A stretch of 64,000 nt of DNA, taken from assembly GCF_000377405.1 (NCBI RefSeq), contig NZ_KB905020.1:372001-436000 (forward strand). The letters are read 5' to 3'. Below, piece after piece: positions 8,848-17,438 of the stretch (its first letter is position 1; each line of letters begins with the position of its first letter). The stretch is from Thioalkalivibrio sp. ALE31 (GTDB lineage Bacteria > Pseudomonadota > Gammaproteobacteria > Ectothiorhodospirales > Ectothiorhodospiraceae). The notes beneath the pieces were generated by a model. It was not told where the DNA came from. It was given only the letters and a program-made list of their open reading frames with translations, and made no database searches. The position numbers and the translations under genes are program-made.

Positions 8848-10992
8848 TCAGTGGGCGGGCCGGGCCGGCAGTTTCCCGCCGAGCAGGGCGGTTGCCTGTG
8901 TCGCGTCCACCGGGGGCGAGTAGTAATAGCCCTGCGCCAGCGAGCAGCCGAGGGCGCGCAGCGTGGCGGCGTGGGTGTGGCTTTCCACGCCCTCGGCCAC
9001 GGCCTCGAGCCCGAGATTGCGGGCCATGTGGATCACGGTCTGCACCAGGCGCTGGCTGTATTCGTCGCGATCCAGGCCGGCTACGAAGCTGCGGTCGATC
9101 TTGAGGATATCCAGTGGCAGGCGGTGCAGGTAGCTGAGCGAGGAGTAGCCGGTGCCGAAGTCGTCCATCGCCAGGCTGATGCCCAGGGCCTTCAGCCGGA
9201 GCAGGGTCTCGATCAGTTCGTCCAGGTTGCCGAGGGTGGCCGTCTCGGTAATCTCCAGGCGCACCTGTGCGGCCGGGGCGCCGGTGCCTTCCAGGATGGT
9301 CTGCACGTCCCCCACGAGTTCCGGGCGGGTGAGCTGACGGGCGGAGAGGTTGGTGCTGATGGTCAGGGGCGTTCTCGCCCCGTCCGCGTTCCACTCCACC
9401 AGCTGGCGGCAGGCAGTGTAGAGGACCTGCATGTCGATCAGGTGCACCTGCCCGGTGTCCTCCGCGATCGGGATGAAATGATCGGGCGGCACCAGTTCCC
9501 CGTTGCGCTCCCAGCGTACCAGGGCCTCGAAGCCGGTGATCCGCTCCTCGCCGAGCGACATGATGGGCTGGAAGTGGACGCGGAAGTCGCCGCGTTCCAC
9601 CGCCAGGCGCAGGTCGGTCTCCAGCGCCAGGCTTTGCAGGGCCTGCGTCTGCATGCCCGGGTCGCAGAACTCGCACCGGGCCTTGCCAAGTGACTTCGCG
9701 CGGTACATCGCCATGTCCGCCTCGCGCATCAGGTCATCCGGGGTGGCCGGACGGGCCGGGTCGTCGGGTTCGCCGGGCCCCTGGACCGGGCAGCTCTGGC
9801 CGTAGGGCCGGGTCGCGATGCCGATGCTGACGGTGACGTAGACGTCCTGCCCGGCGAGGGAGAACGGCTCGTGCAGCACGGCCTGCAGGCGCTCGGCCAC
9901 GCGCAGGGCATCCACCGGCTCGTGCAGGCCCTCCAGCAGGATGGTGAACTCGTCGCCACCCAGCCGCGCAAGGGTATCGTCCGGGCGATTGGTCTCGTCC
10001 CCCTTGGGGCGCGAGACGGTGTCGTTCTGGCGCAGCGCGGTCAGCAGGCGCTGGCCCACGCGTACCAGCAGCTCGTCGCCGGCCGGATGGCCCAGGCTGT
10101 CGTTGACGACCTTGAAGCGGTCGATGTCCACGAACAGCACCGCGAACAGGTTGAAGGGCTCTCGCGTGGCACGGGCGATCGCGTGCGCCAGCCGGTCGTG
10201 GAACAAGCGCCGGTTGGGGAGGCCGGTCAGCTGGTCGTGGGAGGCGTTGTGGAGCAGGCGTTCCTCGTGGCGGTTGCGCTCGATCACGCGGCCGAGCTGC
10301 ACGCCGATCTGCCACATCAGCCAGAGCAGGTCGGGGTCGGTGGTGGTGGGCTCGGTGGCGAAAAATTCGAGGACACAGGCCACCTCGTGGCCGACCATGA
10401 CCGGGAAGGCGAAGCCGGAGTGCAGGCCGCTGGCCGTTGCCTGAGGCGCGCGCGGGAAGTTGTCGTCCGCCGCGAGATCCTCGATCCACGCGGGCTCGCC
10501 GTGGTCCAGCACACGGCCGGGCAGCCCCTCGCCGGGGCCGAAGCTCGTGTTCTCGGTGCTGTCGCGAAAGGCGGTGAAGGGCTCAGCAGAGGCGAGATGC
10601 CAGATGCCGGTGGGGTCTAGCTGATTGTGGCCACTGTGTTGGTTCGGTCGAGCCAGGTAGGCGTGCCCCACCGGCCAGTCCAGATAGCGTCCGATCGCGG
10701 CCAGCGCCGCGCGCAGTACATGCGCGATGGAGTCGGACTGGTTCGCGGTGGAGGCAATGGTGTTGAGCAGCTCGATCTGCTGCTGCTTGGCATAGACGTC
10801 CTGCAGCCGGGTCTCGGCCAGCGTCTCGGCGCGGCGGCGAGCCGCGCGTTCCTGCTCGACCAGGGTCTGCAGGCGATCCCGTTCGCTATCCGTCGCGAAG
10901 TCGCGCGCGCGTCGGTTCACGCGCACCCCCCGTGGGCGAGGCAAATTGTGCGCGTCCGAGGCCTGCGCGTCTGGGTGTACTGCATGGGCCAC
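8848..10992 (-). CDS. Cytosolic GAF-GGDEF-EAL c-di-GMP protein, 714 aa
   Basis: An N-terminal coiled coil (residues about 30-75, EQERAARRRAETLAETRLQD) is followed by a GAF domain (about 80-225), a GGDEF domain (RLGGDEFTILLEG at about 345) and an EAL domain (FEALVRWER at about 488, DDFGTGYSSLSYLHRLPLD). Both catalytic signatures are intact. An extra segment, RPKGDETNRPDD, interrupts the usual strand-turn just before GGDEF. The start is GTG 10992, with no better in-frame ATG downstream. Soluble; a GAF domain suggests regulation by a small ligand or redox state. Transcribed alone. Confidence 0.92.
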   Translation of the reverse strand: MAHAVHPDAQASDAHNLPRPRGVRVNRRARDFATDSERDRLQTLVEQERAARRRAETLAETRLQDVYAKQQQIELLNTIASTANQSDSIAHVLRAALAAIGRYLDWPVGHAYLARPNQHSGHNQLDPTGIWHLASAEPFTAFRDSTENTSFGPGEGLPGRVLDHGEPAWIEDLAADDNFPRAPQATASGLHSGFAFPVMVGHEVACVLEFFATEPTTTDPDLLWLMWQIGVQLGRVIERNRHEERLLHNASHDQLTGLPNRRLFHDRLAHAIARATREPFNLFAVLFVDIDRFKVVNDSLGHPAGDELLVRVGQRLLTALRQNDTVSRPKGDETNRPDDTLARLGGDEFTILLEGLHEPVDALRVAERLQAVLHEPFSLAGQDVYVTVSIGIATRPYGQSCPVQGPGEPDDPARPATPDDLMREADMAMYRAKSLGKARCEFCDPGMQTQALQSLALETDLRLAVERGDFRVHFQPIMSLGEERITGFEALVRWERNGELVPPDHFIPIAEDTGQVHLIDMQVLYTACRQLVEWNADGARTPLTISTNLSARQLTRPELVGDVQTILEGTGAPAAQVRLEITETATLGNLDELIETLLRLKALGISLAMDDFGTGYSSLSYLHRLPLDILKIDRSFVAGLDRDEYSQRLVQTVIHMARNLGLEAVAEGVESHTHAATLRALGCSLAQGYYYSPPVDATQATALLGGKLPARPAH

Positions 10993-11118
10993 TCCCGGCC
11001 GTCATGATTGCGCTGCGTCCCTTGCCAGCCGGTATGCGCGGTGGCGTCTCATCGGAAAGACGCCTCCGTGGCCCGAGCCATTCCGTGCGCATTGTAGGGC
11101 CCCGGCATGCGCGCCGCA

Positions 11119-11643
11119 TCATTCGTCGGGATGGGTGACCCAGGGTTCGCCCATGGCCTCCTCCCAGTCCGCCTGGGTGGGATGGTTGCGGTCGTAGCGT
11201 TTCCAGGCCTCGAAGATCTCGTCCGGCCAGTGTGACTGCAGCCAGGCGATGATCGCCTCGACGTCCGCCTCCGACAGGGTGTCCTCGAAGCTGGGCATGG
11301 CGCCGCCGCGCGCCTCGGCGCCATAACGGATCATGTCCTTCAGCTGCCAATAGGGGTGGTGCCAGGTGTGGGCGCTGCCATCCAGCGGGGGCGGTGGCAA
11401 GGTGCCGTCCGGGTTGCGCTGGCGCCAGTTCTCGGCGCCCTCGCGCTGGGCCCCGTGGCAGGCGATGCAGTGCTCCTGATAGAGCCGTTCCCCGCGCTGC
11501 AGGATCTCCGGGTCGGTGGTGCGTTCGAGGTGGTCGGGGGTGCCGGAGGCCCCGCCGAAGCCGTCGCAGCCCGCCAGCGTGGCAGCGGACAGGAGCAGCA
11601 CCGCACCGGCGAAACCGGCGCGGAGGGTACGCGGGTCCGGCAT
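11119..11643 (-). CDS. Mono-haem c-type cytochrome lipoprotein, 174 aa
   Basis: A hydrophobic leader ends in the lipobox LAGC (residues about 23-26), so the protein is probably lipid-anchored facing the periplasm. A single haem-binding CIACHG lies in the cytochrome c class I region, with a Met-containing stretch (GAMPSFEDTLSEAD) near the expected sixth ligand. The C-terminal part (WPDEIFEAWKRYDRNH) resembles small cytochromes found beside copper or sulfur electron-transfer genes. Its ATG overlaps the stop of the upstream gene (TGATG), so the two are probably translationally coupled. Electron partners unknown. Confidence 0.88.
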   Translation of the reverse strand: MPDPRTLRAGFAGAVLLLSAATLAGCDGFGGASGTPDHLERTTDPEILQRGERLYQEHCIACHGAQREGAENWRQRNPDGTLPPPPLDGSAHTWHHPYWQLKDMIRYGAEARGGAMPSFEDTLSEADVEAIIAWLQSHWPDEIFEAWKRYDRNHPTQADWEEAMGEPWVTHPDE

Positions 11644-12224
11644 CAGTCCTGAACGTCCGGCTCGCCGGTGCCGTCGGCCGGCGCGTCGTCCCCGCGGAAG
11701 GCGTCGCGTACCGAGCCCCAGGCCTTGCGCGAGCCGTCACGGATGCCGCCCCAGGCGTCGCGGGCGCCATCGCGCACCCCGCCCCAGGCGCCGGAGGAGC
11801 GCTCGCGCATCTCGCCCGACCATTCGGCCAGGCGGTCCCGTTCCTCGATCAGGCCGTCATAGGCCCGTTCGCGGCGCTCGCGGGTGGCGTCGCTCAGGTC
11901 GTCCCAGCCCTCGCGGATGTTGTTGCCCAGGCGGCTCAGTTCGCGGTCCATCGCGTCCAGGGTCTCGCGGGTACGGGAGCGGGTGGCCTCGCCGGCCTCC
12001 TCGCCTTCCTCCTGGAGTTCCTCGCGGGTCTCGGCCCAGGACTCGCGCAGTTCCTCCATCTCGCTGGCGGTGGCATCGTCCTCCATGGCGGCATCCGATT
12101 CGTCGCTGGCCGTGGGTTCGTCCCCTGCGTGGGTGTCGTGATCGGCGGCATACAGGGGGCTTGCGGCCAGCATCAGACCGCACAGCCCGGCGAGCAGGAT
12201 GGGGCGCAGTTCGAGCAGGTTCAT
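11643..12224 (-). CDS. Exported acidic helical-repeat protein, 193 aa
   Basis: The start is ATG 12224, with GGAGG 8 bases upstream; a longer in-frame ORF is rejected because it would bury the signal peptide MNLLELRPILLAGLCGLML. The mature protein is very acidic at first, then a long charged coiled coil (residues about 65-140). It ends with three consecutive 11-residue repeats of the form A-W-G-G-[VI]-R-D-G-x-R-x, which would form an amphipathic helix. No known domain was recognised. Coupling to the cytochrome gene (1-nt overlap) suggests a shared periplasmic role, perhaps structural. Confidence 0.8.
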   Translation of the reverse strand: MNLLELRPILLAGLCGLMLAASPLYAADHDTHAGDEPTASDESDAAMEDDATASEMEELRESWAETREELQEEGEEAGEATRSRTRETLDAMDRELSRLGNNIREGWDDLSDATRERRERAYDGLIEERDRLAEWSGEMRERSSGAWGGVRDGARDAWGGIRDGSRKAWGSVRDAFRGDDAPADGTGEPDVQD

Positions 12225-12342
12225 GTCGGGTCCTCCGGGGTGCCGCGGGGCGGCTGACCAATGATGTTGATCTCTCATGGTAGGACGTTTCGCGCTCCGG
12301 TATGTTTCCAGGGAGCGGATGATTTGCGAGGCAGTCCACGTG

Positions 12343-12777
12343 ATGTACTGGAGAAGGCAGGTTGCAGGGGGTGTGCTGGCGCTGCTTCTGGCGGGTTGCG
12401 CCACGTCGACCCCGGATCCGGGCGATGACGGCACGTCCTCGGGGTTGCCCGAAGGATGGGAACCCGCGCCGACGGCCTTCGAGGCCCAGGCGGTGCCATC
12501 GCTTGAGCCGAGGGTGATGCCGGGTTCCGCGGTGATGGAGTGGTTCGCGGCCAGTGGCTGGAAATCCGGCCTGGCCGTCGACTACGCGGGGCTGGAGATC
12601 GACCAGCCGCGCCCGGAACGCGCGGAGGTCCGCCTGACCGGGCTGCGTGATGATGCCGTCGAGGCCTACGAATTCCGCCTGGAGCTGGAGCAGGCGGAGG
12701 CCGGCTGGGTGGTGCGCGCGGTGGAGCGCCGCGCCATCTGCCGCCGCGGCCTCGCCGACAGCGGCCTCTGCCTGTAA
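12343..12777 (+). CDS. Small lipoprotein of unknown function, about 144 aa
   Basis: A lipoprotein signal peptide with lipobox LLAGC (YWRRQVAGGVLALLLAGCAT) is clear. The mature protein has a Pro/Asp/Gly-rich linker and then a compact domain with several predicted strands (AEVRLTGLRDDAVEAYEFRL) and a Cys pair near the end (ICRRGLADSGLCL) that may form a disulfide. The start is uncertain: ATG 12343 gives the cleanest signal peptide, while ATG 12319 has GGGAG close upstream. Divergent from the helical-repeat gene. No family recognised. Confidence 0.65.
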   Translation: MYWRRQVAGGVLALLLAGCATSTPDPGDDGTSSGLPEGWEPAPTAFEAQAVPSLEPRVMPGSAVMEWFAASGWKSGLAVDYAGLEIDQPRPERAEVRLTGLRDDAVEAYEFRLELEQAEAGWVVRAVERRAICRRGLADSGLCL

Positions 12778-12810
12778 CGCTTCGTGGAGGATATGCGCAG
12801 GGAAAAGAAT

Positions 12811-13075
12811 ATTCACCACGAAGTGCACGAAGGCACGAAGAAGGGCGAGGGCAACAGCGGTTCGACCACAGAGGGCACAGAGATCACGGAGAAGGACAAG
12901 GGGGGCGGGATAATTGTTCAGGATGACCCGCGGGCTGGAACAAAGCCGTTCGCCACCAGGAACGCTTACAACAAAAGGATTTTCTTCGTGCCTTCGTGCG
13001 CTTCGTGGTGAATGAACAGGCCCTTGATTTCTGAGCCTCGAAGCCCCCCTCTGTGTACTCCGTGCGCTCTGTGGT
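12811..13075. repeat. Interleaved inverted repeats of CACGAAG and CACAGAG type
   Basis: Arm A (12811-12842) and arm A' (12982-13013) are 32-bp inverted repeats with one mismatch, built from CACGAAG direct repeats (ACCACGAAGTGCACGAAGG). Arm B (12865-12891) and arm B' (13049-13075) are a second inverted pair built on ACCACAGAG with about five mismatches in 27. The order is A-B-A'-B', so the pairs interlock rather than nest. This fills the ~320-bp gap between the lipoprotein and methyltransferase genes, with no ORF of interest. Similar CACGAAG runs occur in many bacterial genomes; function unknown. Confidence 0.85.
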
Positions 13076-13096
13076 GAATCGAAATTTGCGGCGGGT

Positions 13097-13759
13097 CTAG
13101 CGGCGGCGGGCGAGGGTCAGGCCGTCGCCGATGGGGGCCAGCGAGAGGTCGATGCGTTCGTCGTGGTGCAGGGCATCGTTGAAGGCGCGGATCGCGCGGG
13201 TGTCTTCGCGCGTGTCGTCCGGGTCGGCGACGCTGCCATGCCACAAGGTGTTGTCGACCAGGATCAGGCCGCCGGCACGGACCAGGCGCAGGCAGTGCTC
13301 GAAGTAGTCGGGGTAGCCGGTCTTGTCCGCGTCGATGAAGGCCAGGTCGAAGCGGCTGGTCTCGCCTTCGGCCTCCAGTGCCTGCAGCGTGTTGCCGGCC
13401 TCGCCCAGCTCGAGCCGGATGCGACCGCTGACCCCGGCGCGTTCCCAGTAGCGCCGGGCCGTGGTGGTCCACTGCGCGCTCTTGTCCAGGGTAACGACCG
13501 CGCCGTCCTCCGGCAGGGCCAGCGCGATGGCCAGCGCGCTGTAGCCGGTGAAGGTCCCGATCTCCAGATAGCGCCGCGCCCCCATGAGCCGCGCCAGTAG
13601 CGCCATGAACTGGCCCTGCTCCGGGGCGATCTGCATGTTGGCCTCGGGCAGGTTCGCGGTCTCGGCACGCAGCTCGGCGAGTATCTCCTGCTCGCGCAGC
13701 GAGTGCTCCAGGAGGTAGTCATACAGGGGGCCATCGAGTCCGATGGAACGATTGGACAT
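13097..13759 (-). CDS. SAM-dependent O-methyltransferase, caffeoyl-CoA OMT family, 220 aa
   Basis: Family landmarks are ARRYLEIGTFTGYSALAIAL (SAM-binding motif I, residues about 61-80), the acidic motif VVTLDKSAQW, and the metal-site region LAFIDADKTGYPDYF with LILVDNTLWHGSV. These Mg2+-dependent enzymes methylate catechol-type hydroxyls on small molecules; the bacterial substrate is usually unknown. I chose ATG 13759, preceded by GGAG; the reading frame stays open far upstream but that part is the permease gene in another frame. The start overlaps the permease stop by one base, so the two form an operon. Confidence 0.9.
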   Translation of the reverse strand: MSNRSIGLDGPLYDYLLEHSLREQEILAELRAETANLPEANMQIAPEQGQFMALLARLMGARRYLEIGTFTGYSALAIALALPEDGAVVTLDKSAQWTTTARRYWERAGVSGRIRLELGEAGNTLQALEAEGETSRFDLAFIDADKTGYPDYFEHCLRLVRAGGLILVDNTLWHGSVADPDDTREDTRAIRAFNDALHHDERIDLSLAPIGDGLTLARRR

Positions 13760-14835
13760 CACGCGCTCCGGGGTTGTGGGTGAGGGATCAGACGGTCCAG
13801 CCATCGGCGCAGGACCGGTGTGGCCAGGACGATCAGGATGACCAGGGTGCTCCACTCGAGCCAGGCGGGCAGCATCTCGCCGGCGGTGCCCATCTGCGTG
13901 GCGACGTCGACCCCGGTGTGGGCGAGTCCGGCGTCCAGGGCGAGCCCCAGCGCGATGGTGGTGACCGCGATACCGGTCAGGTAGAGCAATAGCGCCGGCG
14001 TGCCAAGTTCGCGGCGAAACACGCCCAGGGTCGCCAGGCTGGTGATCGGTGCGGCCAGCAGGAACACCAGCACGGTGCCGGGGGAGACCCCGGCCGCGAT
14101 CAGGCCCACGGCGATCGGTGTTGCGGCGGTCGCGCAGAGGTACATGGGGATGCCGATGACGGCCATTACGAGCATGGCCGGCAGGCCCGATCCCCAGGCG
14201 GCCAGCGTGGCCGGCGGGACCAGGGCGAGCAGGGCGCCGGCGACCAGCAGGCCGATCACCAGCCACAGGCGGATATCGTCGAGCACGCCGCCAAAGGCAT
14301 AGGCGAGGCCCGCGCGCAGCCGTGCGGACAAACGCTCCGGGGCCTCGGGTGTGGCGCAGCCGTCGGCGGTCCCGCAGCATCCGCCGCAGCTGTCCGGTTC
14401 GCCCCGCGGTGGGTCCGGACGCTCGGTCGCGGCGCGGGTGCGGCCCACCAGCAGGCCTGTGGTGATGGCCGTGACAATGGCGCCCAGGGCCCGGGCCACG
14501 GCCATCATGGGGCCCAGCAGGGCATAGCTGATGGCGAGCGAGTCGACGCCGACGCCCGGCGTGCCGATCAGGAAGGCGGTGGTGGGGCCCCGCCCGGCCC
14601 CGCCGCGGTGCAGGGCCAGCGCGGTCGGGATGGCCCCGCAGGAACAAAGGGGCAGGGGGGCGCCGACCACGGCGGCCCGCGCGGTGGCGGGAATGCCCGA
14701 GCCGCCCAGCCAGCGCTGCAGGGCAGCCTCCGGAATCAGTGCCTTGACGCCGCCGGCCGCGAGCAGGCCCAGCAGCAGCCAGGGCGCCGCCGTCAACGCG
14801 ACACTCAGCGTCTGCCTGAGGATGTCGAGGATCAT
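13759..14835 (-). CDS. SO_0444/YraQ-type Cu/Zn efflux permease, 358 aa
   Basis: About eight to ten membrane segments are arranged as two permease halves. The first half carries VGAPLPLCSCGAIPTALAL (residues about 57-75), the hallmark cysteine motif of the SO_0444 group. The cytoplasmic loop between halves has the cysteine cluster DSCGGCCGTADGC (about 149-161), which probably binds metal. The second half has the parallel PMYLCATAATPIAVGLI. Known relatives are proposed to export copper or zinc; activity here is inferred. Coupled to the downstream methyltransferase by a TGATG overlap. Confidence 0.85.
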   Translation of the reverse strand: MILDILRQTLSVALTAAPWLLLGLLAAGGVKALIPEAALQRWLGGSGIPATARAAVVGAPLPLCSCGAIPTALALHRGGAGRGPTTAFLIGTPGVGVDSLAISYALLGPMMAVARALGAIVTAITTGLLVGRTRAATERPDPPRGEPDSCGGCCGTADGCATPEAPERLSARLRAGLAYAFGGVLDDIRLWLVIGLLVAGALLALVPPATLAAWGSGLPAMLVMAVIGIPMYLCATAATPIAVGLIAAGVSPGTVLVFLLAAPITSLATLGVFRRELGTPALLLYLTGIAVTTIALGLALDAGLAHTGVDVATQMGTAGEMLPAWLEWSTLVILIVLATPVLRRWLDRLIPHPQPRSA

Positions 14836-14913
14836 GGCCCGATGTTCCGTCGCGGCGGGGGCAACTGCAAGAAGCCCGCGCTCCGGCGGGCGGTGCGGCC
14901 GAGGTCTCGGGCG

Positions 14914-17088
14914 TCAGCCGCGCTGGCGCGAGATGCGCAGGACGTCGGGCAGGCGGCGCAGACCGCGCATGATCTGGGCCAGGTGCTGGCGGTCGCGCAC
15001 GGTCAGCAGGAAGGTCATCGCGGTGGAGTGGCCATCCTGCTCGTTGAAGGAGATGTGTTCGATGTTGGAGCCATGGTCGGCGATGACCGCGGCCATGTCG
15101 GCCAGGGCCCCGCGGCGGTTGGCGGTGCGGGTGCGCACCGCGGCGGTGAACTGCAGGGAGGGCTCGTGCGACCACTCCAGCGTGATGGTGCGGTCGCTGC
15201 GGTCGCGGCTTTCGTGCAGGACGTTGCGGCAGTTTTCCCGGTGGACCACCAGGCCGCGGCCGGCGCTCAGCTGGCCGATGATCGGGTCACCCGGGATCGG
15301 GTGGCAGCACCGGGCGTAGTTCAGCACCAGGCCCTCGGTACCGCTGACCGCGAGGGTGGTGGGTGCCTCGTCGGCCGCGGGCTCGGGGGCGTCCCTGCCG
15401 GCCATCTGGCGGGCGACCAGCGAGGCCATGCGGTTGCCCAGGCCGATGTCGACCAGCAGTGCGTCCAGGTCCTTCAGCTGCATCGCGTCCAGCATCTGGT
15501 CCAGGCGTGCCGGCGAGATCCGCGGCAGGCTGGTGTCCAGCGACTCCAGCGCCTTCTCCAGCAGGCGTTCGCCCAGGGTGCGGGCCTCCTCGGACTGCAT
15601 CGACTTCAGGCAGTGCCGGATGCCGGTACGGGCCTTGCCGGTGACCACGAAGGACAACCAGGCCGGGTTGGGGCGCGCGCCGGGGGAGGTGACGATCTCC
15701 ACCGTCTGGCCGCTTTGCAGGCGCACCGACAGCGGCGCCAGCTGACGGTCGATCTTGGCCGCCACACAGCGGTTGCCGACGTCGGAGTGCACCGCGTAGG
15801 CGAAGTCGATCGGGGTCGCGTCGCGCGGCAGGACCATGATGTCGCCACCGGGGGTAAAGGTGTAGACCTCGTCGGGGAACAGGTCGACCTTCACGTTCTC
15901 CAGGAACTCGATCGAGTTGCCCACGCTGTTCTGGATCTCGAGGACATCCTTCAGCCATTCGCGCGCGCGGCTCTGGGCGGTCCGGGTGGATTCGCCCCCG
16001 GCCTTGTACTGCCAGTGCGCGGCGATACCACTCTCGGCCACGCGATCCATCTCGGTGGAACGGATCTGGATCTCGATGGGCACGCCCTGCGGGCCGAACA
16101 GGATGGTATGCAGCGACTGGTAGCCGTTGGATTTGGGGATCGCGATGTAGTCCTTGAAGCGCCCCGGTACCGGCTTGTAGAGGTTGTGCACCACGCCCAG
16201 GGAGCGGTAGCACGTATCGACGTCGTCGACGATGATGCGGATGGCGAAGACGTCGAACACCTCCTCGAACGAGTGGTGCTTGTCGCGCATCTTGCGGTAG
16301 ATGCTGTACAGCCCCTTCTCGCGTCCGGAGATGCGCCCGACGATGCCGGCGGCCTCCATGCGCGAGCAGATCGCCTGCTCGATATTGCGCATGGGCTCGC
16401 GGCGGTTGCCGCCGGCACGGTGCACCGCGCGTTCCAGTACGGCCGCGCGCCACGGGTGTTTGGCGGAAAAGCCGAGGGCCTCCAGCTCGCGGCGCATGGC
16501 GTTCATGCCCAGGCGCTGCGCGATGGGGGCGTAGATCTCCAGGGTTTCCTTGGCGATGCGCCGGCGCTTGTCCGGGCGCATCACGCCCAGGGTGCGCATG
16601 TTGTGCAGGCGGTCGGCCAGCTTGATCAGGATCACCCGAATATCGCGGGTGATCGCCAGCATCATCTTGCGGAAGTTCTCCGCCTGCGCCTCGGCCTTGG
16701 ACTGGAACTGCAGGTGGGTGAGCTTGGAGACGCCGTCCACCAGCTCCGCGACCTCTTCGCCGAACTCGGCGTGGATGCGGTCCTTGCTGGTAGCGGTGTC
16801 CTCCATCACGTCATGCAGGATGGCGGCGCAGATCGCCTGGTGGTCCATCCGCATCTCGGCCATGGTGCGGGCCACGGCCAGGGGGTGATAGATGTAGGGT
16901 TCGCCGGTCTTGCGGGTCTGGCCTTCGTGGGATTCCGCGCCCAGGAGATAGGCGCGATAGACCTCCTCGACCTCTTCCGGCTCGAGATAGGCCTCGAGCT
17001 CGGAACACAAATCGCTGATCAGGAATCGGGTCGAATCACCCGTTGCCGCCGAAACGGCCCCGGGCGCGGCTGGCTGCCCAGCGGCCAT
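14914..17088 (-). CDS. spoT: Bifunctional (p)ppGpp synthetase/hydrolase SpoT, 724 aa
   Basis: The N-terminal HD hydrolase domain keeps YIYHPLAVARTMAEM and the catalytic LHDVMEDT (residues about 70-115). The synthetase domain has the substrate site YIAIPKSNGYQSLHTILFG (about 290-308). A TGS domain (VYTFTPGGDIMVLPRDATPI), a helical region and a C-terminal ACT domain follow. With both active sites preserved, it should make and degrade the alarmone. It follows rpoZ by 13 nt in the gmk-rpoZ-spoT arrangement typical of gammaproteobacteria. Length is close to E. coli SpoT (702 aa). Confidence 0.97.
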   Translation of the reverse strand: MAAGQPAAPGAVSAATGDSTRFLISDLCSELEAYLEPEEVEEVYRAYLLGAESHEGQTRKTGEPYIYHPLAVARTMAEMRMDHQAICAAILHDVMEDTATSKDRIHAEFGEEVAELVDGVSKLTHLQFQSKAEAQAENFRKMMLAITRDIRVILIKLADRLHNMRTLGVMRPDKRRRIAKETLEIYAPIAQRLGMNAMRRELEALGFSAKHPWRAAVLERAVHRAGGNRREPMRNIEQAICSRMEAAGIVGRISGREKGLYSIYRKMRDKHHSFEEVFDVFAIRIIVDDVDTCYRSLGVVHNLYKPVPGRFKDYIAIPKSNGYQSLHTILFGPQGVPIEIQIRSTEMDRVAESGIAAHWQYKAGGESTRTAQSRAREWLKDVLEIQNSVGNSIEFLENVKVDLFPDEVYTFTPGGDIMVLPRDATPIDFAYAVHSDVGNRCVAAKIDRQLAPLSVRLQSGQTVEIVTSPGARPNPAWLSFVVTGKARTGIRHCLKSMQSEEARTLGERLLEKALESLDTSLPRISPARLDQMLDAMQLKDLDALLVDIGLGNRMASLVARQMAGRDAPEPAADEAPTTLAVSGTEGLVLNYARCCHPIPGDPIIGQLSAGRGLVVHRENCRNVLHESRDRSDRTITLEWSHEPSLQFTAAVRTRTANRRGALADMAAVIADHGSNIEHISFNEQDGHSTAMTFLLTVRDRQHLAQIMRGLRRLPDVLRISRQRG

Positions 17089-17101
17089 TGAAAACCCTCG
17101 C

Positions 17102-17377
17102 CTAGCGTTCGTCGGCTTCCAGCTGTTCCAGATGACGGATGGTGCTGAAGTCCAGCATCTGGTTCTGGGGCCGTTCGTCGTGTTCGTCGAACACCTCCGG
17201 ACCGACTACGCCGGCGGCGATCTCGCGCAGGGCGATCACCGTGGGCTTGTCGTTGTCCTCGGGTACACGCGCTTCCTTGCCGTGGGCGATGTGGCGGGCC
17301 CGGCGGGCGGCCATCAGCACCAGCTGAAAGCGGTTTTCGACATTTTCGAGGCAGTCCTCGACGGTAACGCGTGCCAT
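17102..17377 (-). CDS. rpoZ: RNA polymerase omega subunit
   Basis: The 91-residue product begins [20 protein letters not shown], the conserved omega N-terminus, with [10 protein letters not shown] and [15 protein letters not shown] following. Omega helps assemble beta-prime into RNA polymerase and takes part in ppGpp binding, which fits its place next to spoT. It lies between gmk (61 nt upstream) and spoT (13 nt downstream), consistent with one operon. Confidence 0.97.
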   Translation of the reverse strand: MARVTVEDCLENVENRFQLVLMAARRARHIAHGKEARVPEDNDKPTVIALREIAAGVVGPEVFDEHDERPQNQMLDFSTIRHLEQLEADER

Positions 17378-17438
17378 CGGATACTCCGGTCAGTAAATTC
17401 TTGAAATCCATGCGGCACAGCCGCAGTTCACTAGCATG

